NCBI GenBank assembly: GCA_030039775.1
Contig: JASHUX010000384.1
Coordinates: 1-5,104, forward strand
Length of the DNA stretch: 5,104 nucleotides
Source of the DNA: Alphaproteobacteria bacterium
GTDB taxonomy: Bacteria; Pseudomonadota; Alphaproteobacteria; ATCC43930; CGMCC-115725
Direction of reading: 5' to 3'
The notes beneath the pieces were generated by a model. The model saw only the letters and a program-made list of their open reading frames with translations, was not told the DNA's origin and did no database searches. The translations under genes were made by a program, and so were the position numbers. Below are positions 1-5,104 of this stretch, piece by piece. Position 1 is the stretch's first letter; each line of letters begins with the position of its first letter.

Positions 1-975
1 ACTTCGGTGTCGCGGAAATCGGTGCTGCCGGTCTTCGCGAAGGACAACGGCTTGCTGTTCTACCCCGTCCAGTACGAAGGCGAGGAATCGCAGCGCGGCG
101 TGTTCTATACCGGCGCCGCCCCGAACCAGCAGGCCATTCCCGCCGTCGAATATTTGATGAGCAAGGAGGGCGGCGGCGCCAAGCGCTGGGTGCTCGAAGG
201 TACCGACTACGTCTATCCGCGCACCACCAACAAGATTCTGCGTGCGTTCCTCCATCTGCACGGCGTGACCGATGCCGACATCATGGAGAACTACACGCCG
301 TTCGGCTTCTCCGACTGGCAGACCGAGGTCGCGGCGATCAAGAAATTCGCCTCGGCCGGCAAGAAAACGGCGGTGGTCTCCACCATCAACGGCGACGCCA
401 ACGTGCCGTTCTATAAAGAGCTCGCCAACGAAGGCATTAAGGCGACCGACATCCCGGTCGTGGCGTTCTCGGTCGGCGAGGAAGAGCTCTCCGGCATGGA
501 CACCAAGAACCTGGTCGGCCATCTGGCGGCCTGGAACTACTTCGAGTCCGTGAAGACGCCGGAGAACGCCGCCTTCATCAAGGAATGGCACACCTTCATC
601 AAGAACCCGAAGCGCACCACCAACGACCCGATGGAGGCGCACTATATCGGCTTCAAGATGTGGACCCAGGCCGTGTTGCAGGCCGGCACGACCGACGTCG
701 ACGCGGTTCGTGAGGCGATGATCGGCCAGCGCGTTAAGAACCTGACCGGAAGCTGGGCCGAGATGCTGCCGAACCACCACCTCACCAAGCCGGTGCTGAT
801 CGGCGAAATTCGTCCCGACGGCCAGTTCTCGGTCGTGTGGAAAACGCCGAAGCCGGTGCCGGGCGAAGCCTGGGCGACGAAATATCTCGCCGAGGACAAG
901 GGCAAGCACGCCGATTGGTTATTCCCCTGGGTGTGCGAGAGTTGCACCAGCCCGACCTATAAGACATACGAGTAA
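1..975 (+). CDS. urtA: Urea ABC transporter substrate-binding protein UrtA (5'-truncated by window start)
   Basis: This is the periplasmic binding protein that captures urea and passes it to the UrtBC permease. The reading frame is open from the first base, so the true start, the signal peptide and about the first 100 residues lie upstream; 324 residues are present, against roughly 400-440 in the family. The GTG at position 7 is internal, because the SVSRKSVLPVF stretch there is ordinary mid-protein UrtA sequence. Family-typical stretches, numbered from the first codon here, are GLLFYPVQYEGEE near residues 17-29, LEGTDYVYP at 65-73, NGDANVPFYKEL from 130, TNDPMEAHYIGFKMW from 207 and PNHHLTKPVLIGEI from 257. 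These match the urea-specific branch of the Leu/Ile/Val-type (type I fold) binding proteins rather than LivK. The last residues carry a Cys pair (WVCESC, Cys312 and Cys315). The TAA stop is followed by a strong hairpin and then urtB. A short-chain amide-binding relative is the main alternative, but the urtBCDE context favours urea. Confidence 0.95.
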   Translation, partial: TSVSRKSVLPVFAKDNGLLFYPVQYEGEESQRGVFYTGAAPNQQAIPAVEYLMSKEGGGAKRWVLEGTDYVYPRTTNKILRAFLHLHGVTDADIMENYTPFGFSDWQTEVAAIKKFASAGKKTAVVSTINGDANVPFYKELANEGIKATDIPVVAFSVGEEELSGMDTKNLVGHLAAWNYFESVKTPENAAFIKEWHTFIKNPKRTTNDPMEAHYIGFKMWTQAVLQAGTTDVDAVREAMIGQRVKNLTGSWAEMLPNHHLTKPVLIGEIRPDGQFSVVWKTPKPVPGEAWATKYLAEDKGKHADWLFPWVCESCTSPTYKTYE

Positions 976-981
976 CAGCTG

Positions 982-1021
982 AACGGTTGGATCGGCCCCG
1001 GCTGGGGCCGATCCCGCCGTT
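982..1021 (+). terminator. Strong intergenic hairpin between urtA and urtB (terminator-like, attenuator or mRNA stabiliser)
   Basis: A perfect 11-bp inverted repeat is visible: GGATCGGCCCC at 989-999, a GGCT loop at 1000-1003, and GGGGCCGATCC at 1004-1014. An outer 5-bp stem continues it, AACGG (982-986) with CCGTT (1017-1021), across a small TT/CG internal loop. The hairpin begins 7 bases after the urtA stop and ends 16 bases before the chosen urtB start. The downstream tail (TTCATCTT) is pyrimidine-rich but has no solid T run, so full intrinsic termination is uncertain. Partial termination, or protection of the urtA 3' end from exonucleases, would raise UrtA relative to UrtBCDE; that is inference from position. 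The structure is clear in the sequence, the role is not proven. Confidence 0.6.
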
Positions 1022-1028
1022 TCATCTT

Positions 1029-1031
1029 GGG
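1029..1031 (+). promoter_or_regulatory. Weak Shine-Dalgarno-like GGG before urtB
   Basis: GGG lies 6 bases before the ATG at 1038, just downstream of the intergenic hairpin. It is the only purine-rich match at proper spacing, and it is weak. It favours ATG 1038 over the in-frame TTG at 987, which would sit inside the hairpin, and over the ATG at 1047, which has no better site. Confidence 0.35.
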
Positions 1032-1037
1032 TGTGGT

Positions 1038-2675
1038 ATGCAAGCGATGGTCTGTCGGCTGCGCCTGTTTCTATTGGCTTTTCTACCGCTGCTGCTCGCG
1101 GTCCACGGCGGATTCGCCGCCACCGACGATGCAAAGCTCGCCTCCTTGGTGGCGCAACTCGGCGCAGACGATTTCGACCAGAAGGTCGCAGCCGTCGGCG
1201 AGCTCGCCGCCATCCCTGATCCGCGCGTCGTCGCCGTGCTAAAGGCGTTGGAAGACGGCAACCTCTACGTCACCAAGGACAAGAAGGTCGTGCTTGCCGC
1301 GCAGGACGGCGATAATTTCGCGACATCCGATCCGGTTACCGGCGCCAAGATCGGCACCGCCACGTCGGACGACATCGACCAGATCATCGTCAACAATCGC
1401 GTGCGGACGGTTATCGACGCAGCCCTCGGTACGCTCAACCTGTTCAGTCCCGACCGCGACGCCCGTCTCGCGGCGGCGCTCGACTTGATCAAGAACCCGT
1501 CGCCCACTGCCGGGCCGGCCCTGGTGAAGGCGCTTGCCGCGGAGCAGGACGCGGCGATCAGGCAAGACATGACGCTGGCCCTGGCGGAGGCGCGGCTCAA
1601 CGCGCCTGACAAGAAGGTGCAGCTCGCGGCGATCGCCGAATTGTCGGGATCCATGGATCCCGCGGTCTTCAACATCCTCTCGGCGCTGCACGACAGCACC
1701 GGCCTCGATCCCGACGTGAAGAAGGCGGACGAGAACGCGCTCGCCGCGATCTCGCAGCGGCTGCAACTGGTCCGCATCGGCATGACTCTGTTCGAGGGCC
1801 TGTCGCTCGGATCGATCCTGCTGCTGGCGGCGATCGGCCTGTCGATCACCTTCGGCGTGATGGGCGTCATTAACATGGCGCACGGCGAGATGATCATGCT
1901 GGGTGCCTATTCGACCTATGTCGTGCAGCAATTGTTCGTCGGCTACCTGCCGGCCGATTGGCTCGACGCTTATCTGATCGTTTCGCTGCCCGTGGCTTTC
2001 GTGGTGACGGCCGCCGTCGGCATCGCGTTGGAGCGCAGCGTCATCCGGTTCCTGTACACGCGGCCGCTCGAAACGTTGCTCGCGACATGGGGCGTGAGCC
2101 TGATCCTGCAACAGTTCGTCCGCACCATCTTCGGCTCGCCGAACAAGGCGGTCGACAATCCGTCCTACATGACGGGGGGCTTCGACCTGATCGGCGGCGC
2201 CTTCATCACCTGGAACCGGCTGGTCATCCTGGTTTTCTGCTTCATCGTGCTTGGCGTGTTGGGTCTGATCCTGAAGCGCACGAGCTTCGGCCTCCATATG
2301 CGCGCGGTGACGCAGAACCGCGACATGGCAGCGGCGATGGGGATTCCGACCGCGCGGATCGACGCCTTGACCTTCGGGCTCGGGTCCGGAATCGCCGGCA
2401 TCGCCGGCGTGGCGCTGTCGCAGATCGGCAACGTCAGCCCTAATCTCGGCACCATCTATATCGTCGACAGTTTCATGGTGGTGGTGTTCGGCGGCGTGGG
2501 CAGTCTCTTCGGCACGCTCGCGGGCGCCATGTCGCTGGGCATCGTCAACAAGTTGTTGGAGCCGGTCGCCGGAGCGGTGCTGGGCAAGGTCGTCGTGCTG
2601 ATCGCGATCATCCTGTTTATCCAACGCCGCCCACGCGGTCTGTTCGCGCTGCGCGGCCGCGCGGCCGAGAATTGA
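1038..2675 (+). CDS. urtB: Urea ABC transporter permease UrtB with N-terminal extracytoplasmic HEAT-like domain
   Basis: This inner-membrane permease subunit forms the urea channel with UrtC. From ATG 1038 it has 545 residues, longer than a plain LivH-type permease (about 300). Residues 1-27 look like a signal peptide: Arg7 and Arg9, the hydrophobic run LFLLAFLPLLLAV, then GFA-A. Residues about 30-245 are soluble, with helical HEAT-like units near 35-72, 140-185 and 192-220. The permease domain runs from about 252 to 540, with the first helix at 254-277, a family-typical NMAHGE at 279-284, the cytoplasmic coupling loop RAVTQNRDMAAAMGI at 422-436, and FGGVGSLFGTLAGA from 484. RAVTQNR is typical of UrtB. 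Long UrtB proteins of this layout are known in proteobacteria, so the N-terminal part is probably genuine; its role is unknown to me. An in-frame TTG at 987 would add 17 residues before the signal peptide and lies in a hairpin; ATG 1047 is an alternative start. The stop is 2 bases before urtC. Confidence 0.94.
   Translation: MQAMVCRLRLFLLAFLPLLLAVHGGFAATDDAKLASLVAQLGADDFDQKVAAVGELAAIPDPRVVAVLKALEDGNLYVTKDKKVVLAAQDGDNFATSDPVTGAKIGTATSDDIDQIIVNNRVRTVIDAALGTLNLFSPDRDARLAAALDLIKNPSPTAGPALVKALAAEQDAAIRQDMTLALAEARLNAPDKKVQLAAIAELSGSMDPAVFNILSALHDSTGLDPDVKKADENALAAISQRLQLVRIGMTLFEGLSLGSILLLAAIGLSITFGVMGVINMAHGEMIMLGAYSTYVVQQLFVGYLPADWLDAYLIVSLPVAFVVTAAVGIALERSVIRFLYTRPLETLLATWGVSLILQQFVRTIFGSPNKAVDNPSYMTGGFDLIGGAFITWNRLVILVFCFIVLGVLGLILKRTSFGLHMRAVTQNRDMAAAMGIPTARIDALTFGLGSGIAGIAGVALSQIGNVSPNLGTIYIVDSFMVVVFGGVGSLFGTLAGAMSLGIVNKLLEPVAGAVLGKVVVLIAIILFIQRRPRGLFALRGRAAEN
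1645..1662. repeat. 18-bp perfect palindrome inside urtB
   Basis: CGGGATCC (1645-1652) and GGATCCCG (1655-1662) flank a self-complementary AT, giving a perfect 18-bp palindrome. It lies in the codons for SGSMDPA in the extracytoplasmic domain. A random match of this length is uncommon in 5 kb but not excluded, and the local GATC-rich, high-GC coding sequence makes it likelier. No function is assigned. Confidence 0.5.
2667..2670 (+). promoter_or_regulatory. Probable Shine-Dalgarno (GAGA) for urtC, inside the urtB 3' end
   Basis: GAGA lies 7 bases before ATG 2678 and within the last urtB codons. The spacing fits ATG 2678 and is too short for the in-frame TTG at 2672, so it helps decide the start. 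Confidence 0.4.
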
Positions 2676-2677
2676 CG

Positions 2678-3805
2678 ATGGGGTCGCTGCTCGATCGTCG
2701 CGGCTGGATCGGCTTTCTCGCCACCGGCTTGGTGCTGATCGTGGTGGTCCCGCTGCTCAATACGCTGCCCGCGGATTCGCCGGCGCATCTCGCCGATTAT
2801 CTCGTGCCGCTGTTCGGCAAGTACGCCTGCTACGCGCTTTTGGCGCTGAGCCTCGATCTGGTCTGGGGCTATGCCGGCATTTTGTCGCTCGGCCACGGCG
2901 CCTTCTTCGCCCTCGGCGGCTATGCGATGGGTATGTATCTGATGCGCCAGGTCGGCACGCGCGGCGTCTATCAGAATCCGATCTTGCCCGATTTCATGGT
3001 GTTCCTGAATTGGAAAGAATTGCCCTGGTACTGGTATGGCTTCGATCATTTCGCCTTCGCCGCGCTGATGATCGTGTTAGTACCGGGCATTCTCGCTTTC
3101 GTGTTCGGCTGGCTTGCGTTCCGCTCGCGCGTCACCGGCGTTTACCTCTCGATTATTACCCAGGCGCTGACCTACGCGCTGTGGCTCGCGTTCTTCCGTA
3201 ACGACATGGGATTCGGCGGCAATAACGGGATGACCGATTTCAAGGACCTGCTTGGCATGCCATTGCAGAGCGGCGCGATGCATCGGGGTCTCTATATCGC
3301 GTCGGTGGTGGCGATGGGGCTCGGCTTTCTGGTGTGCCGCTATATCGTGACGTCGAAGCTCGGTCGTTTGCTGTTGGCGGTGCGCGACGCGCAAAGCCGC
3401 GTGCGATTCCTCGGCTATTCCGTCGCCCATGCCCAAGTCTTCGTCTTTACAATTTCCGCCGTGCTCGCCGGCATCGCGGGTGCGCTCTACGTACCGCAGG
3501 TCGGCATCATCAATCCCAGCGAGTTCTCGCCGGCGAACTCCATCGAAATCGCCATCTGGGTTGCGGTCGGCGGCCGAGGTACGCTGGTTGGCGCTTTGGT
3601 CGGCGCCGTCATCATCAATTACGCCAAGACCTATCTCACCGGTGCCGTCCCGGAGGCATGGCTCTATTTTCTCGGCGCGATCTTTATCCTGGTGACTCTG
3701 GTATTTCCGAACGGCATCGTCGGGCTGGTCAATCGCTGGCGCGGACCGCGCCGTGCGCCGCCGGCTGCGCCGCGAGGGCTTCTCGACGAAAAGGTCGCAC
3801 CATGA
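2678..3805 (+). CDS. urtC: Urea ABC transporter permease UrtC
   Basis: This is the second inner-membrane permease subunit (LivM type), pairing with UrtB to form the urea pathway across the membrane. It has 375 residues from ATG 2678, the normal size for the family. Hydrophobic segments alternate with short loops from about residue 10 to 355; the first helix is at about 10-28. Family motifs seen are LSLDLVWGYAGILSLGHGAF at 57-76, FGGNNGMTDFK at 179-189 (characteristic of UrtC), the cytoplasmic coupling loop VRDAQSRVRFLGY at 235-247, NPSEFSP at 279-285 and VAVGGRGTLVGALVGA at 295-310. The C-terminal tail (RWRGPRRAPPAAPRGLLDEKVAP) is basic and Pro/Ala-rich, presumably cytoplasmic. A TTG at 2672, overlapping the urtB stop, would add two residues; ATG with the GAGA at 2667 is preferred. 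The end overlaps the urtD start by 4 bases (ATGA), suggesting translational coupling. Confidence 0.95.
   Translation: MGSLLDRRGWIGFLATGLVLIVVVPLLNTLPADSPAHLADYLVPLFGKYACYALLALSLDLVWGYAGILSLGHGAFFALGGYAMGMYLMRQVGTRGVYQNPILPDFMVFLNWKELPWYWYGFDHFAFAALMIVLVPGILAFVFGWLAFRSRVTGVYLSIITQALTYALWLAFFRNDMGFGGNNGMTDFKDLLGMPLQSGAMHRGLYIASVVAMGLGFLVCRYIVTSKLGRLLLAVRDAQSRVRFLGYSVAHAQVFVFTISAVLAGIAGALYVPQVGIINPSEFSPANSIEIAIWVAVGGRGTLVGALVGAVIINYAKTYLTGAVPEAWLYFLGAIFILVTLVFPNGIVGLVNRWRGPRRAPPAAPRGLLDEKVAP
3789..3794 (+). promoter_or_regulatory. Shine-Dalgarno (AAAAGG) for urtD, inside the urtC 3' end
   Basis: AAAAGG sits 7 bases before ATG 3802. It is the clearest ribosome site of the operon. It supports starting urtD at the ATGA overlap rather than at any codon further upstream in the same frame, which stays open back to 3334 only because it shadows urtC. 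Confidence 0.55.
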
Positions 3806-4581
3806 CCGTCGAAGCTTCGCCGGGCACGACCTCGCCCGAATTCACTACGTCGCTGCTCTATCTTGACGGCGTAACAGTGAGTTTCGACGGGTTCAAGGCA
3901 TTGAACGCCCTGTCATTCGTGATCGACCGCGGCGAACTCCGTTGCATCATTGGGCCGAACGGCGCCGGCAAGACCACGATGATGGACGTCGTCACCGGCA
4001 AGACGCGGCCAGACGAGGGACAGGTGACGTTCAACGGCAAGTTCGACCTGACCCGGCTCGATGAGGCGGCGATCGCCAATCTAGGTATCGGCCGCAAGTT
4101 CCAGAAGCCGACAGTGTTTGAGAATCTATCGGTTTTCGCCAATCTCGAACTGGCGAGGAAGACAGTGCGCGGCATCACCCGCACACTGCTCGCCAAGCTC
4201 GACACTGGCGCGCGCGACGAGATCGCAGCGATGACCCGCCGCATTGGTCTTGCCGGGCGCGAGGAGATTCTGGCCGGCGCGCTGAGCCATGGCCAGAAGC
4301 AATGGCTCGAAATCGGCATGCTCTTGATTCAGGATGCCCAGCTTCTCTTGCTGGACGAGCCTGTTGCCGGCATGACCGACCGTGAGACCGAGGCAACCGC
4401 CGATCTAGTACGCTCGCTTGCTGGCGAGCACACCGTGGTGGTGGTCGAACACGATATGGAGTTCGTGCGCAGCCTCGCATCGCGGGTCACCGTACTGCAC
4501 GAAGGATCGGTGCTGGCTGACGGCTCGATCGACTTCGTGCAGAATCATCAAGCCGTTATCGATGTCTATCTCGGACGCTAA
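3802..4581 (+). CDS. urtD: Urea ABC transporter ATP-binding protein UrtD
   Basis: This is one of the two cytoplasmic ATPases (LivG type) that drive urea import through UrtBC. It has 259 residues, a normal length. Visible in order are a variable 17-residue N-terminal tail, Walker A GPNGAGKTT at 51-59, the Q-loop glutamine in GRKFQKPTVFENLSV (Gln101), the ABC signature as LSHGQKQWLEIG at 161-172, Walker B LLLLDEP at 181-187 with catalytic Glu186, and the switch histidine in VVVEHDMEFVR (His217). The protein ends VIDVYLGR, usual for this family. LSHGQ in place of LSGGQ is, as far as I know, the common form in UrtD and does not indicate a defect. All catalytic residues are present. The start overlaps the urtC stop as ATGA, and urtE begins 3 bases after the stop, so expression is probably coupled. 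UrtD is distinguished from LivG by LSHGQKQWLEIG and the urt gene order. Confidence 0.95.
   Translation: MTVEASPGTTSPEFTTSLLYLDGVTVSFDGFKALNALSFVIDRGELRCIIGPNGAGKTTMMDVVTGKTRPDEGQVTFNGKFDLTRLDEAAIANLGIGRKFQKPTVFENLSVFANLELARKTVRGITRTLLAKLDTGARDEIAAMTRRIGLAGREEILAGALSHGQKQWLEIGMLLIQDAQLLLLDEPVAGMTDRETEATADLVRSLAGEHTVVVVEHDMEFVRSLASRVTVLHEGSVLADGSIDFVQNHQAVIDVYLGR
4573..4575 (+). promoter_or_regulatory. Short Shine-Dalgarno-like GGA for urtE, inside the urtD 3' end
   Basis: GGA lies 9 bases before ATG 4585, within the Gly-Arg codons that end urtD. The match is short, so initiation probably relies partly on ribosomes finishing urtD. Confidence 0.35.
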
Positions 4582-4584
4582 GCG

Positions 4585-5104
4585 ATGCTGTCGGCAGAGA
4601 ACATCGACCTCTATTACGGCGCCAGTCACATCCTCCGGGGCGTCAGCCTGATGGCAGAGCCGGGCCAAATTACTTGCGTCATGGGGCGTAATGGCGTCGG
4701 CAAGACAAGTCTAATGCGCGCGCTGATTGGGCTGCAGCCCATCCGGGCCGGCACGATCATGTGGGAGGGTGGCAACATCACCAACCTCAAGCCGCACGAG
4801 CGCGCGCGACGCGGCATCGCCATCGTGCCACAAGGGCGCGAGATTTTTCCGCGCCTCACCGTTCGGGAAAATCTCGACACGGGCCTTGCCCCGCTGCCGC
4901 GCAACAAGCGGAAGGTTCCTGACGAGGTCTTCGCCTTGTTTCCAGTGCTGAACGAGATGCTCGGCCGGCGGGGCGGCGATCTCTCCGGCGGTCAGCAGCA
5001 ACAGCTAGCCATCGGTCGGGCGCTAGTGACGCAACCGCGCCTCTTGATTCTCGACGAGCCGACCGAGGGCATCCAGCCGTCGATCATCAAGGATATCGAG
5101 CGCG
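4585..5104 (+). CDS. urtE: Urea ABC transporter ATP-binding protein UrtE (3'-truncated by window end)
   Basis: This is the second cytoplasmic ATPase (LivF type), expected to work with UrtD under the UrtBC permease. The window holds 173 whole codons out of about 230 usual for the family, read directly from ATG 4585 to the last base with no stop. Motifs are Walker A GRNGVGKTS at 34-42 (Ser replaces the common final Thr, a tolerated change), the Q-loop in IVPQGREIFPRLTVREN (Gln83), the signature LSGGQQQQLAIGRAL at 133-147, and Walker B LLILDEP at 153-159 with catalytic Glu158. DEPTEGIQPSIIKDIE, just after Walker B, is the typical UrtE form and separates it from LivF. The switch histidine and the C-terminus lie beyond the window. 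The gene starts 3 bases after urtD. No frameshift or unusual residue is seen in the visible part. Confidence 0.94.
   Translation, partial: MLSAENIDLYYGASHILRGVSLMAEPGQITCVMGRNGVGKTSLMRALIGLQPIRAGTIMWEGGNITNLKPHERARRGIAIVPQGREIFPRLTVRENLDTGLAPLPRNKRKVPDEVFALFPVLNEMLGRRGGDLSGGQQQQLAIGRALVTQPRLLILDEPTEGIQPSIIKDIER

Noticed and set aside
7..9. GTG at 7 as the start of urtA
   Set aside because: The frame is open to the window edge and the local protein sequence is mid-UrtA, so the gene simply continues upstream.
987..1037. TTG at 987 as the start of urtB
   Set aside because: It lies inside the intergenic hairpin and would place 17 non-signal-like residues before a well-formed signal peptide. ATG 1038 fits better.
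2391..2412. Short tandem repeat ATCGCCGGC within urtB
   Set aside because: It reflects the Gly-Ile-Ala-Gly helix pattern of the permease and is usual in transmembrane segments.
1958..2443. 161-codon open frame on the + strand inside urtB
   Set aside because: It is an Arg/Ala/His-rich alternate frame of urtB with no ribosome site or recognisable domain.
1239..2624. Long open frame of 461 codons on the - strand, opposite urtB
   Set aside because: It is a mirror of the urtB codons in high-GC DNA. The translation is rich in Arg, His, Gln and Asp with no recognisable domain, and it lies wholly opposite a clear permease gene.
2651..2662. 12-bp palindrome GCGCGGCCGCGC near the end of urtB
   Set aside because: It encodes RGRAA-type residues with GC-biased codons. 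Such short GC palindromes are expected in DNA of this composition.
3334..3801. Upstream extension of the urtD frame through the 3' half of urtC
   Set aside because: The extension is Arg-rich and has no homology-like features. The ATGA overlap with a good AAAAGG site at 3789-3794 marks the real start at 3802.
1..5104. Branched-chain amino acid (liv) operon as an alternative identity; also searched by eye for CRISPR, tRNA, insertion sequences and attachment sites
   Set aside because: The proteins carry urt-type motifs (UrtA LEGTDYVYP, UrtB RAVTQNR, UrtC FGGNNGMTDFK, UrtE DEPTEGIQPS) and the gene order is urtABCDE. No repeats, RNA genes or mobile-element ends were seen.

Overview
The window carries most of one operon, the urea ABC transporter operon urtABCDE, with all genes on the + strand. 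The order is urtA (3' part only), urtB, urtC, urtD and urtE (5' part only). High G+C content (roughly 60% or more by eye), strong G/C preference at third codon positions and the form of the proteins suggest an alphaproteobacterium, plausibly from the Rhizobiales/Hyphomicrobiales. That placement is inference from general character, and no genus can be named from this sequence.

Layout: positions 1-975 encode the C-terminal three quarters of the periplasmic urea-binding protein UrtA. A 62-base gap follows and holds a strong GC-rich hairpin (982-1021). Positions 1038-2675 encode UrtB, a LivH-type permease with a signal peptide and an extra N-terminal extracytoplasmic domain of about 220 residues. 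UrtC (2678-3805), a LivM-type permease, starts 2 bases after the urtB stop. UrtD (3802-4581), a LivG-type ATPase, overlaps urtC by the 4 bases ATGA. UrtE (4585-5104, cut by the window end), a LivF-type ATPase, starts 3 bases after urtD. Apart from the urtA-urtB gap the window is almost entirely coding.

How the parts work together: UrtA captures urea in the periplasm and delivers it to the UrtB/UrtC channel, and the UrtD/UrtE ATPase pair powers uptake by ATP hydrolysis. The tight spacing of urtB to urtE fits translational coupling and roughly equal amounts of the membrane and ATPase subunits. The hairpin after urtA is well placed to make the binding protein more abundant than the rest. The promoter region upstream of urtA, where nitrogen control would be expected, lies outside the window.

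No unknown system was found. The observations most worth a second look are the urtA-urtB hairpin and the HEAT-like extracytoplasmic domain fused in front of the UrtB permease.
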